Of a DNA stretch of 64,000 bases, positions 43,508-54,543 are shown piece by piece (within the stretch, counting starts at the first letter, position 1; each line of letters opens with the position of its first letter). The translations under genes were made by a program, and so were the position numbers. Source of the stretch: Cannabis sativa (Eukaryota > Streptophyta > Magnoliopsida > Rosales > Cannabaceae); assembly GCF_029168945.1 (NCBI RefSeq), contig NC_083607.1, positions 10,310,001-10,374,000 of the forward strand, in the 5' to 3' direction. The notes under the pieces are model-generated. The model was given only the letters and a program-made list of their open reading frames with translations, was not told the DNA's origin and made no database searches.

Positions 43508-45425
43508 GACTTGCAATTTGGGGGTGCCAAAAGAAAAAGAAAAAAAAAAGATTGAATTGAAAAAAAAAAATGAAAAGAAAAAAAATCAATGAAGGCACCC
43601 CTTGAAAAAAAAAAAGAAAAAAAAAGCAAGAAGAAAAGTTAAAAAAAAAAACAGAAAAAAAATATATATATATTATATAATTAGTAAATAATTGTCGTGG
43701 TGAAATTGAGAAAATATTTCTTTTCTTTGTGCAGAAAATCAAGTCAAGGAGGCTGTGGAAGTGATGAAATTTCAATTGGGCCAAAGAATTAAGTTTGGGG
43801 TGGCAGGATGCTATCCAGTTGCTATAGCACTGGCTCAGCAGCATGAGTTGGCAGCAAGATGAGTTTTGGTTTTGGGCTGATCAAAGAATTGGGGTTTTGA
43901 AAAAAAATAAAAAAATAAAATAAAAAAAAGAAGAAAAAAGTACATAGTCTGAATCAAGAGGAACAAGTGAAAAATGTGCTAAAGACACAATCATTGGGTA
44001 CAATTTATGTCATACCAATCATTTAGGCTGATGTACTTGGGTTGACCGTCTTTTACCCAAAAATACCAACCTGTTATGAACTAAGCAAATAAACACAAAT
44101 TAGTTAGTGTTTTTGGGGCTTTAATTGGTGGTCAACTGGGCCCCATAATGTTGTTGACAAGCCCACTTCCTCAATGATCAGCCCAATAGTTCCTAGCCCT
44201 ACCACATTCATATCCACCATCATCATCTTCACTCCCCTTTGTCTCAGTCGTTCCACATTCACCAAGCAAACACGATACACAGTCACACCTCCATCCAAAC
44301 TCGCCCCAGCCTGCCCAACCATCGACTCCACCTCCTTCATCATTTCACGGTTCAACCATCACTTTTCGCACTTCCTAGCCATTTCCTCCATTGAACTCGT
44401 AGCCACCAAATCGCACCTAGCCTCCAGTCACTCGACCCAGCCGAGCCACCTCCAAGCTCGAACCTTCGAACAGCACCACGACCTCACCATCACCTCGCAC
44501 CAGCAGCTCACCATTCGAACCTAACCCAGTTGAATTCCACTTTTGTTCGCGCACACACAGCACGCATCACATCTCACATACAGCCGAGCCTTCCCCAGTC
44601 GACACTCATTCAATCTAGCTCAAATTAATCACCCACTCTGTCCCGAAGAAGCCTGCACCATCCTCATTTCCATCCATGTTCAACAACAAGCAGTCAAGAG
44701 TGAGTTTTGATTTTTAATTTTGTTTTTTTTTGAACAAATTATTGGCTGCCGTATATAGTTTGAGGTGTGGATGTTGCAATTTGGGTAATATTGATATTTT
44801 GGAGTTGTTGGGAGGGTTCAGCTGAGTGGAGTAATGTTGAAAACAATTTTTTATGTGCTTTTTGTGCATTAAAAAGGGTGCCATGATGAATAGATGCTGA
44901 GTGTTGGTGTGAGAATTTTCACTTTGAATTGGTAATCAATTGTGGTGGGATATTGAAGTTCTCCTGTGGTTTTGAACAATGAACTGCCTGGTTATCATTA
45001 TTTGAGTTGTATTGGAAATTTAGTGTAGTATTGGCAGTGTGGTGGCTTTTAGACGGATCATTGTTAGAAGTTTTGGTATTGTTGCTGGAGTAGTGTCGAA
45101 TTGAAAAGAAGCAGGGCACTTTTGTTGTGGCTGCCGAGAGTAAAAAAAAAAAAACAAACAAATAATAATAAACTTGGTGTGAGGGCTTTGAATTTTAGTG
45201 GTGTGGTCAAAGAGAAGTGATTTTTGAACAAGAGTGGGTTGGGGACAGTGAAGTGCATTGTAAGAGTTCTTATTGTGTTGAGGGGCAGTAGTTGTAAAGA
45301 AGACAAAGAAAAGAGGGAACTTATTGTGTTGGGGTAGGGTGCATTTGAAAAAAAAAAAAGAAAAAAAAAGAAAGAAAGAAAAATGCCTAACAGTCAAGAA
45401 GGTCACGCCACGATTTGAGCCCAAG
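43508..45425 (+). other. Athila-2 3' non-coding region, first part
   Basis: A-rich tracts with several AAAAAAGAAA runs (43530-43670, 43895-43945), and AGTTTGGGG/TTTGGGGGTG at 43517 and 43793. A C-rich block at 44150-44640 has an open frame (44174-44524) with Ser/Thr/His bias but no known domain. No credible gene. Confidence 0.6.
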
Positions 45426-45651
45426 TTTTCGCCGTTCCCTCAACAAGTTCTCGACCCGTGGGCTAGGCCATCAGCTTCGAATACAGAGGAGCCCCACGAG
45501 GACTCCGAGTAGAGGGAGTTTTCTAATACCTCCGAGTAGAGGGAGTTTTCGCCGTTCCCTCAGCAAGTTCTCGACCCGTGGGCTAGGCCATCAGCTTCGA
45601 ATACAGAGGAGCCCCACGAGGACTCCGAGTAGATGGAGTTTTCTAATACCT
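45426..45651 (+). repeat. 120-bp tandem duplication
   Basis: Units start at 45426 and 45546, both beginning TTTTCGCCGTTCCCTCA and containing CTCGACCCGTGGGCTAGG and GAGGACTCCGAGTAGA. The two copies differ at a few bases. GC-rich compared with its flanks. No coding function seen. Confidence 0.85.
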
Positions 45652-47131
45652 AAGCTATTTTATATTTTTCTGTTTGGTGTTGTTTGTTTTTAGATTGTAT
45701 TGTGCTCGTTGTGTGTTGTCTTTTGTGCTTGGAACTTTTATTCTATGTTGTTTATGTGTTTGTTAGTTTGACGTTGAGAGATTTTTGAGTTTTTCTGCGG
45801 CCTAGTGTTCTGCTCGATGATGATACTTTCCGCCCATTCCATTATTGTTGCTGCCTAATTTTATTTGTTGCCTTGTCATGCTGAATTGTTGGATATTATG
45901 GATGTTTCTCTTTAGTCTCTCCTCACTAGTTTATACTTGTATTTTTTTCCACCATGCTTTGCATTTCTCATACGATTATTTCACATGTAATTTTAGCATC
46001 TAGAATTGGTTAGTGCATCTCCTTGAAGCGAAATCCTAGTTCGACTTGTCCCTTAGACATGATTTAGGCCTTCCTTGGACGTTTGAGCATTTCTAACTCT
46101 CCCTATCAATCAATTTTTCCCTAGTCACCCAAGTTTGAGCCGTTAGCCTCGTTTTGTTGTGCAACCCAATCACACATATCACATCCATCCTAAATTGCAT
46201 TTCCACATATGTCCTCACTTAATTGCTCACTTGTCAAGAGCCAAGTTTTACATTAAGTTTGGGGTGAGTGCGGTGAGTGTCATTTGTGGCGAGCTAATTC
46301 AAATTTATACTTTTAGCCACATTGGGGACAATGTTGGGTTGTAAGTTTGGGGTGGGGGAATTAGCTCACAAGGTATATTAGTATGCATTTTTAATAACTT
46401 TCTCTTGCTATATATAAGTATAATATAGTACTAAATTCCTTTCTAAAAAAAAATAAATAAATAAAAATTCAGAAAAGAAAAAAAAAAAAAGTATATATAT
46501 ATATTTGCAACTAAGTTTGGGGTGTTTCACCCATTTGAATTAAATAACAAAAAAAAAAGAATAAACATAGCAAGAGAGGTTAATTTTAATATCAAGTACT
46601 TGTGAGTATTGAATTAGGGGAGTGAGTTAAAAAAAAAAATATCATTAGGAAGAGGCTCGGTTTTTGACAAGTGAAGTGGTTAGGTGTTGAGCTAGCTAAA
46701 ATACATCCTTTACCATACCCGAACCCAAGCCTAACATTACAAGCCTAATAAAGTCCTATTGATCAAGGGGATAAGTTTAGACTACATTAGTGGAGAGGAG
46801 TGCACTAATCCAACTTATGGAGCTTAAATGAAAAAAAAAAAAAACAACAAAAAGTTTAAGGTAATTGCAGAAAGTTCAAAGTTTAGATGGGATATACTTG
46901 TATAAATTGGTGATTAGGTGACTTTTGGGAAATATTAATGTTATCCAATGACAAAAACGTTAAAGGGGCAGCATATAAAGTTACGGCAAGCAATTTCATA
47001 TTCCATTTTTTCTGAGAGCGTCAATGTTCGCTAGGCCATCTTGAATTTTTATAGAATCTCTCATGTGTCTTGTATGTGAGTCTTTGTGTAAAATTTGTTG
47101 TGTGCTTTATTTTGTTTATTTTTTGTTGTCA
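45652..47131 (+). other. Athila-2 3' non-coding region, second part
   Basis: About 1.5 kb with three further AAGTTTGGGGTG motifs at 46256, 46343 and 46511. It includes the hairpin at 46319-46334 (annotated separately). No ORF with a domain. Confidence 0.6.
46319..46334 (+). promoter_or_regulatory. Athila-2 hairpin A (GGGA loop)
   Basis: ACATTG-GGGA-CAATGT, perfect 6-bp stem; the same sequence forms the Athila-1 hairpin A. AGTTTGGGG starts nine bases later (46344). Confidence 0.7.
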
Positions 47132-47168
47132 TTGCTCGAGGACGAGCAAGATTCTAAGTTTGGGGTGT
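47132..47168 (+). promoter_or_regulatory. Athila-2 hairpin B and polypurine tract
   Basis: TTGCTCG-AGGA-CGAGCAA (47132-47149), then AGTTTGGGGTG (47157) just before the 3' LTR. The stem ends 19 nt before the LTR, as in Athila-1, and one pair differs (G:C here against A:T there). Confidence 0.8.
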
Positions 47169-48112
47169 TGATAACTCTAAGATTTAGAGTTATTTTCATA
47201 TCTTTAAGCTTTATATGTGAGTCTTTGTGTAAAATGATTATTGCTGACTGGCATTGCTATAGCAATCATCGCGTAGAAATTTGTCAGCCCAGTAAGTTTA
47301 TTTTGGCAGATAGTCCAGCTGGCTTTAATGAAAAGAAAAACGAGCTGAGGTGGCGGAATTTGACTATTGACTCAACAAACATGTGGAAAATGAAGGACAA
47401 GTGGGTGATGATTGGGATTTCCAATTAGGGTAAACTTTGGTACCCTAATTGGGGTGCAAAAAGGAAAAGAGGGGTGATAATAGAGAGAGGGTGGCTGCAC
47501 TTGAATAGCAGTACGAAAAAAACCTCACAGCAGAAAAAAAAGTTTCTAAGTACAAAGAAGGAAGAAGAGTACAAAGAAGAAGAAGATTGAGAAGAAGGAG
47601 AAGAAGGCAACATTCAAAGAAGGATTTGAGCTCAACACTCATCTCTCTTGCTCTCCACTTCGTTTTGTATCATTTTCTTCTCTTTAAGCTTTTCTTTAAC
47701 TTCATGAACAATACACTTTCTGATTTTGAGTTTCAAATTTCAGCTATGAACTAAACTTTTTGAGATTTGGGTGGTTAAAAACCCTTGTATGGACTAGTGT
47801 TTTGGCTTTGCAATGATGAAGTAATCTTGTCTTTGTTCATTTAGATGTGATGAAATGTTGAATGAATGTTAATTTTTGGCCATTTTTAACATTTAGCAAG
47901 CTAGATCTTACTTGGAAAAGTAAGACCTAGTTGAACCCTTCTAATTGATGCATGATTTTTACCTTTTCTTTTAGGTATTAATTAGTAGTGAAATAGGAAT
48001 ATTCCTAGTTGCAAATAACCATTCATAATCTCACAATGCATTCCTACATCAGTTTAGATCACAAATAGCCTAATAAAGCATCAAATCCTTAGTTATACAT
48101 GGTAGCAAAATT
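47169..48112 (+). repeat. Athila-2 3' LTR, rearranged and truncated
   Basis: The first 45 bp match the 5' LTR, then about 190 bp (39160-39350) are replaced by a 22-bp filler (47214-47235) identical to 47073-47094. Colinear sequence follows to 48003. After that, 48010-48112 is the reverse complement of 40122-40225. The last 416 bp of the LTR are missing. Confidence 0.85.
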
Positions 48113-49570
48113 TTTAGGGGTACCAATGTGTTTGCCAAATTTTTTGACAATTAAATATTTTTTGAGCTTAGGAAGTAAAGATAGAATCAATAGCAAAATA
48201 ACAAATAAGAGATTTTTACAAGGTTCAAGCGTTAACTATCCTTAGTCTACGAATATATTTTATTAGGCTCATTAGCCGATAACTGTTTATAAAAATAGGT
48301 ATACAATGGACTATAACTCGTTTACATCGTGTTCCTCTTGAAGAAGAGAAAGCTTAGTAGGAATATTCGGGAGTTAATAATAAGGTTACAAAATATGCAT
48401 GCTTGGGATGATGAAGAATGAGTCTTCCATCCAAAAAAAGGTCTCCCCTTCTTGCACTTTTTTGGGGGTATTTATAGGCCAACTTCTTTGCATGTGCTGC
48501 CTTGGATAGAACAGCGTTGGGATGAAATCTAACTGTTGGATCGGTAGGTGGCATATTTCCCATATGACATTTAAGGGCGTCAGATTTTACGAGCTGGGCC
48601 ACAGATGCGTGTCACCTTAGGGCTTTCCCTTTTAAATTTCTCTTATCCTTAGCTATTGGATCATTCGGTCAGGTACACAAGGACATCCATGCTCTATACG
48701 ATAGCGTGTTGTGGGGGAGCCTGTGACGTCGTACATGAAAAGCCTAGTTACTAGGTTCGTATTTTGACATGCATAGGCAAGGGTTCCGTGGGCTAAAGTC
48801 GTAGCCCGGTTTAATGTGTCTCAAAATGCCTTGGCCCTCTTAGGGAAACCCATACTCTTCGTGACAATAAATGACTTTAGTTCCTAGAACGGAGGGAGAC
48901 CTTGGCTTACGGATACCCTCGGTGTAGCTAGAAGTTAGGGAACTCCCCTTCACGGAGACTCTTCCTGCGAAGTTAGTGCCTTTGTCTTCCTGGAGCATAG
49001 ATTGAGGAAGTTGGGCAGCTGATGATTTCTTAACCTTTCTTGATTAAAAATAAACGTGTCATGATTACGAATATGCGAATAACATTTACCTCCCAAGCAC
49101 TCGAGGCGTAACATGGTTTCGGAGCTTGTAACATCTTCTCCTAGATGGTTTTGAGCATGTGGGATTTATGACGAGCTCCTTATCACACTACGTCATCAGC
49201 CACCAATTGAAGTGTCATTTTTCAGAAGGCATAATTTCTTCTAGGATTTTAAATGCTAACTTTTGGGTTTTCTGCGCGTCATGAGCGCGTGTTCTGTGGG
49301 ATGCCCAAACATAGTGGAGATTGGATTTGTGCAGACTTTTCATTTGCTGAACACTTTTCTCGATGCATGCGGTGATGAAAACTAACTGTTGGGAGGAAAT
49401 ATACCCTCTTGGCTTCCCACTTATCCAACTGTCAGATTTCTCTTGGGCAAGTGAGTCACACCATTTGCTTCTCATGGAAGGTGCCTCTTCTTGGTACCCA
49501 ATAGATACCTTCAACAGCCATTCCACACTTTTTATTTTTTCTACCTACCACACCAGAAGTTTTTATTGAA
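48113..49570 (-). repeat. LTR-like remnant, minus strand
   Basis: On the minus strand TATAAATA (48469-48476) preceded by about 1.1 kb of moderately GC-rich non-coding sequence resembles U3 plus TATA of an LTR. A motif like TTTTACAAGGTTCAAGC (48213) is frequent in plant LTRs. No internal domain, and no ends identified. Confidence 0.4.
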
Positions 49571-51180
49571 ATTAATTTTACAAGGATCTTAGATCTACTC
49601 ACAAGTATGTTGATTTAACAACCTAAATATGAACTTCTAAAACGATAGAAAATTAAACACATAAAAGTAAGAGAAATCTTACATTGGGTGTAGCGGAATA
49701 TATGTCTCCTCCCACTCAGATCTCTAACCCTTGATTCCTTTCTGTCGCAGAGTATAATCAAGATCTAAGCCTGAATGTCATTCTTTGTTGAATCTGAATT
49801 CTACACAGCCTTCCTCACTATGATTGAGGTATTACTTGATGTGTGTGGGCACTACTCTATCACTTAGAGGATTTCGAAAAATAGAGAAGGTAGAGAGAGA
49901 GAGAGAGAGTGGCAGCTTCAAGATGAATTTTGAGTGAAAGAAAATAATGTCAAAGTGTGTGTAAAATCTGAAGCCTTTACCTTCTATTTATAGAAGACCA
50001 CATAGGGTTATGGTTGAATTACTTGGCATTAAAAAATGAAAAATAAATGGAAAAAGGGAAGCAAAGGTGGCCGGCCTAGCAATTGTGGAAACAAGCCTTC
50101 CACTTTTCCAACTTTCCTTTTCCATCATTCCTAGTTTCCCATATTCTCAAAAATTGCCAATTCCCTTATTCAACCACATAAATGTCAAATCTAATTATTT
50201 AATAATTATAATTAATTATCAAATAATATATTGTCATTTATTTATTAATAATAAAACTAATCAAAGTTTTCCAATTAATAAATATACCCTTCAAATTCTC
50301 TATTTACTGTTTTGCCCTTAATAAGTGATAAATTCTCAAATAGACATAGTCTAACTTGAGAATTATAATTGATTAATTAAAATCAATTAAATGAGTCTTA
50401 CAAGTAATATTGTCTCAACTAGTGAGGGGACCATGGGTCTATATATCCGAGCTTCCAATAAGCAGATCAAGAATTTACAACTTAAATTCACTGACTTATT
50501 AATTCTTCGTTGAATCCACGCATAGGACTTAGAATTGCACTCTCAGTTATATAGAACGCTCTATATGTTCCACCATATAGACACGTCATTAGTTATCCAT
50601 TGTTATAATCCTCATTTGATCAATGATCCTCTATATGGATGATTTACACTGTAAAAGGATTTAATTACCGTAACACCCTACAATGTATTTTATCATTAAA
50701 ACACTTAACCCTGTATAAATGATATTTCAGCTAAGTGAAATGAGTACTCCACCATTTATTTTCGTTTGGTTAAGCTCGAAGGAAATCATCCTTTGCTTTC
50801 TATTCGCCAGATAGAAGCCATAGATTCCATATTTATGTTAGCGCTTCCACTCAATTGCACTGTCGTGTTCCCAAAATGTACATATCACCCTGACCATAAA
50901 GTAGGCTTAACTAATAAATCAAAGAACACGAATAATACTCTTGAGATTGAACCTAATCATATCAGGATTTAGATCATTTGATCTAGGATCAACTAAGTGA
51001 TATTGAATTGAATAGATATTACAGTAAGTTTAATAAATCTATATCAAAGTTCAATATCGGTCCATTCCAATGCATACTCCATGCATCCAACCCAAGCTTT
51101 ACTTTAACCAATGTTCTTGAAAGAACATAGCATTTCTCCAAATGCAAGTAAACTCTGTTGTAGATTGTCATATCAGTAAA
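49571..51180 (-). repeat. Second LTR-like or LARD-like remnant, minus strand
   Basis: Minus-strand TATAAATAG at 49983-49992, a GA microsatellite at 49893-49909 and about 1.2 kb of AT-rich non-coding sequence to the right. It abuts the CACTA transposase fragment at 51191, which suggests that it was inserted into that gene. Ends were not found. Confidence 0.4.
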
Positions 51181-51190
51181 CTTTAATTAT

Positions 51191-52750
51191 TTTTTGCTAT
51201 CTACCCTAATTCCTGGTGCAAAATCTCCTGGCAAAGACATGGATATATTTTTAAGACCTTTGGTGGATGAATTAAAGGAGTTGTGGAATAATGGGGTACC
51301 AACGAGAGATAGTTCGACCAACTCGATGTTCACCATGTGTGCTGCACTTTTGTGGACAGTGAATGATTTTCCAGCTCGTAGTAGCTTGTCTGGGTGGAGT
51401 GGTCAAGGTTATAAAGCTTGCCCTACTTGTAATGAAGACACGACGTCCATTCGAGTGATCGGGAAGACATCATATGTTCGTCATAGAAGGTTCTTGCCAA
51501 GTAACCATGCAATGAGAAGGGATACTCGATTTGATGGTAAAGTTGAAAGAAGACCTCCTCCAAGACGATTTACTTGTGAAGAGATATTATCACAAGTTAA
51601 TAATCTCGAACCCCAAATTCCTGGACATCATGAAAATTTTGGGGGCGTGAAACGTAGAAGAGTTGCGGAAACTTGTAATTGGAGGAAAAAAAGTATTTTC
51701 TACGAGTTGGAGTATTGGAGCACGAATATTTTAAAACACAACATTGATGTCATGCATGTTGAGAAAAATGTGTGTGATAGTCTCCTTGGAACCATCTTGG
51801 ATAATGATAAATCAAAGGACACAACCAATGCGCGACATGATTTAAAGAAGATGGGTATTAGGGAATCGTTGTGGATTTATGAAGATGGGAATGGCAGGCT
51901 AATGAAACCGCATGCTCCTTATGTTTTGACTCGTGAGAAAAGACAACTTTTTTGTCAATTTGTTAAAGGAATCAAGTTTCCCGATGGCTTCTGTTCAAAT
52001 TTAAAGAGCAAAGTTTCTCCAGATGACTCTAACATTATTGGGTTAAAATCCCACGATTGTCATGTCATTATGCAGCGAGTACTAGCGGTTGGTGTCCGTA
52101 AATTTCTACCTCGTGACACTGCAACAACTATTACTCAGCTGTGTAATTTTTTTCGACAGTTATGCTCTAGAACTCTAAATGTAAAAGATATGGAGGATGC
52201 ACAAAATAATTTAACTACCAGGACACAACAGCCACAACAATTGCTTTCGGTTTCTGCTGCAACTGATGCAGCCACGGAACAACAGCCCCATCCTTTACAA
52301 TCAGCACCTACTGCTCAACAATGGAGACCTCCTGATGTTGATCAGTTCAAATTGAATGTTGATGAGACTGTCGATACACCCCAAAATGTAATCGGGGTAG
52401 GTACTATCTTAAGCGACTCAAATGGTCATGTTGTTGCTGCATTCTCAAAGAAACTAAATGGCAATTTCAGCTCACATGAAATGGAAGCCACTACACTTTT
52501 CCAGAGCTTAAATTGGGCTATCCAACAACAACTACCGTTAACACAGATCAAAACAGATGCTCTTATGGTTGTTTCTGCACTCCGAGGTCCCTTCAATTCA
52601 ATCTCATCTTTTAATGATTTGATTGTAGATATCTCTTGTCTTTTATCCTTTCTCCCTAATGTAACTATCACACATGTCAAACGTACTGCCAATATGGCTG
52701 CTCACGGTTTGGCAAAGTTTGCGTTAGGGGTGGATGAGACTTGTTTGTAG
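51191..52750 (+). CDS. Chimeric ORF: CACTA transposase fragment fused to a LINE-type RNase H
   Basis: The 518-codon frame has no upstream ATG; the first in-frame ATG is at about 51239 (MDIFLRPLVDE). Residues 1 to about 330 match the TNP2/Transposase_21 core (LIPGAKSPGKDMDIFLRPL, ALLWTVNDFPARSSLSGWSG, GHRRFLP-like RHRRFLPSNHAMR, FYELEYWSTNILKHNIDVMHVEKNV). From about residue 340 there is a Gln/Ala/Thr-rich linker. Residues 385-515 are an RNase H-like domain (FKLNVDETV, HEMEATTLFQSLNWA, IKTDALMVVSAL, THVKRTANMAAHGLAKFAL) of the type seen at the end of plant LINEs. Its D, E and D positions are kept. Transcription is untested. A diverged 18-bp direct repeat (52201-52218, 52852-52871) around the RNase H part is suggestive of LINE insertion. 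Confidence 0.75.
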   Translation, partial: FLLSTLIPGAKSPGKDMDIFLRPLVDELKELWNNGVPTRDSSTNSMFTMCAALLWTVNDFPARSSLSGWSGQGYKACPTCNEDTTSIRVIGKTSYVRHRRFLPSNHAMRRDTRFDGKVERRPPPRRFTCEEILSQVNNLEPQIPGHHENFGGVKRRRVAETCNWRKKSIFYELEYWSTNILKHNIDVMHVEKNVCDSLLGTILDNDKSKDTTNARHDLKKMGIRESLWIYEDGNGRLMKPHAPYVLTREKRQLFCQFVKGIKFPDGFCSNLKSKVSPDDSNIIGLKSHDCHVIMQRVLAVGVRKFLPRDTATTITQLCNFFRQLCSRTLNVKDMEDAQNNLTTRTQQPQQLLSVSAATDAATEQQPHPLQSAPTAQQWRPPDVDQFKLNVDETVDTPQNVIGVGTILSDSNGHVVAAFSKKLNGNFSSHEMEATTLFQSLNWAIQQQLPLTQIKTDALMVVSALRGPFNSISSFNDLIVDISCLLSFLPNVTITHVKRTANMAAHGLAKFALGVDETCL

Positions 52751-53020
52751 TTTGAGGATATCCCTCTACCAATTTACTCTGTTATTGTAAATGAATGTTA
52801 TTTTTAATTTATGATAACAAGTATTTTCACTCAAAAAAAATATCACAATTAACAAAAAATAATATAACTACTTTTAAAAATAAATAAATTAACAAAAATA
52901 TTAATTTTTTAAATATCTCTCATTAATTAATTACTCACAATTTTTTTTTTCTTTTTCAAACTATAATCAGTATATATATCATATATTCCTCTAATTCTTT
53001 TCACTGCTATACATATATAT
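52751..53020. other. 3' flank of the chimera, LINE-like tail
   Basis: TGA/TAG region followed by 3'-end sequence and an A run (52833-52840), then a possible target duplication and AT-rich DNA. Confidence 0.5.
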
Positions 53021-54124
53021 AGGGCAAGACTATGGTAGGACCTAGCAAAAGTTCCCTACTGGTAGGGTACTTTTTTTAACCATTCATTTTAGATCGTGTG
53101 GTTATTATGATATAAGATGTATACTCTTACGATAAGACTGCTTGTATACAATTAAAACTTTATACATTATAATAATATTTAATATTTATTTTAAAAAATA
53201 AAATAATATTAATAATTTATAAAAAAAAATATTAATTTTTGATTTAAATTATTATTATTTTTTTATACAATTAAAATTTTAATATAAAATAAATAGTAAT
53301 TAAAAAAATCTAACACATATAATACACATATATTTCAAAACTTAATAGACTAAATGTATATTCCATTTTTATATATATATATTTTCTACATACAATTTAA
53401 AATAAAATTAAATATTTTATATATAATTTTTTTTCCTTTGAATTTGTTATTTGTTATTTTATTTATTTTAATTTATTGTTAGACACATAAAATAGCAATA
53501 TAGTTATGTGAAAAAAATGTTTTTTTTTTATATAAATATTAAATAATTTAATATTGAAAAATAACTGATCCAAAATAACTGATTCAATCTGTATTTTTTC
53601 TGATTGAATTAGATTGAATTTGAGCTATTGTACGAATTGGATTGGATCCAAAATATGAAATCTGCACTTAGTGCGAATCGGATACACTATAAGCAAAATA
53701 GTGCGGATTGGATTAGATGAACACAACAACACTCTGTATTTAAAAAAAAAAAAACAAAATTAAAATCTGTGAAAATATGAAAATAATCCCTTTTCTATTT
53801 TCAAAAAATTAACAACGTTCTTTTTTAGATTTAAATATTTAAATTTAGAAACAAAATATGAAAAAAAAAATTGTACAAGAGGCGCACATTTAAGAATTAT
53901 TTTTTTTAATCTTCTCTGCTCTAATAATTTATTTTTCAAAATTTAACTTCAAAAGAAAAACAAAATAAATATTCATGAAAATGATAAAATAAATAAAATA
54001 ATTTTCTACAATAGAGTTTATTGTATTACAGTGAAATGAAAGTCACTATTTCATATTTGATTAAAAAAATTCCTTATACAATAGGGTAAAAACAAGCCGC
54101 CCCAGTCCCACCATAGATAATCCT
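53021..54124. mobile_element. MITE-like element, 1.1 kb
   Basis: Terminal inverted repeats AGGGCAAGACTATGGTAGGACC (left) and AGGATTATCTATGGTGGGACTGG (right, reverse complement), both flanked by TATATAT. The interior is very AT-rich and includes a repeat (GATTGGATTGGATCC, 53630-53720) common in plant MITEs. No ORF. Confidence 0.6.
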
Positions 54125-54131
54125 TATATAT

Positions 54132-54543
54132 AGGGCAAGATTATGGTAGAACTTAGCATAAATTCTCTACTCATAGGGAAACTTTTTCGGCTATTGCTTT
54201 TATATCTAATGGCAATATGGAGGTAGGGTGCATTTTAATTGAGTAGATTTTAGTGTATTTGATAAAAGATTTATATAAATTTATTATGAGATTCTTGATG
54301 AATTTCTTCATCAACTTTTTATTGAAATGGTATGAATTTCTGGATATTAATTTTCCTCTATGAAAATAAGTGCTAAATAGTACAAAATATTTAATTGATT
54401 AAAGTATTAAATATATATAAATAACATACAGACACTTCACCGTAATTTCAATACAGTTTATGTTCTTTAAAGTTTGTGATTGGTCTAATTTATTACCCTA
54501 TGCTATGAGGAAAAAGCTAAAGGACCTACTATAGAATAACCCT
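54132..54543. mobile_element. Second MITE-like element, related ends
   Basis: Starts AGGGCAAGATTATGGTAGAACTTAGC; its right end is the reverse complement (AGCTAAAGGACCTACTATAG). About 412 bp. Flanked by TATATAT/ATCTATA, directly next to 53021-54124. Confidence 0.6.

Larger units (their letters stand above)
39110..48112 (+). mobile_element. Athila-2: Athila derivative without RT, RNase H and integrase core, rearranged 3' LTR
   Basis: About 9.0 kb. The 1532-bp 5' LTR (39110-40641) is followed by a perfect tRNA-Asp primer site, gag, protease and the integrase C-terminal tail fused in one frame. A 3.6-kb non-coding tail, a hairpin plus polypurine tract and a damaged 3' LTR (47169-48112) follow. 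The missing 2.8-3 kb of pol would make it dependent on another element's enzymes, as known for gag-only LTR elements. The 3' LTR has a 190-bp deletion with filler, a 100-bp inversion and loss of its last 500 bp, so no target duplication can be checked. Confidence 0.9.

Noticed and set aside
43485..43844. Phe-rich frames in the poly(A)-rich tail of Athila-2
   Set aside because: Translation of A/T homopolymers; no meaning as protein.
44174..44524. 116-codon open frame in the Athila-2 tail
   Set aside because: Ser/Thr/His-biased with no domain; lies in a region that is non-coding in related elements; likely chance.
45020..45424. 134-codon frame on the minus strand in the Athila-2 tail
   Set aside because: Phe/Thr-rich, antisense to A-rich DNA; no domain.
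48354..48602. 82-codon frame in the LTR-like remnant
   Set aside because: No family and the region is LTR-like; likely chance.
50067..50321. 84-codon frame upstream of the chimera
   Set aside because: Ile/Asn-rich translation of AT-rich LTR-like sequence.
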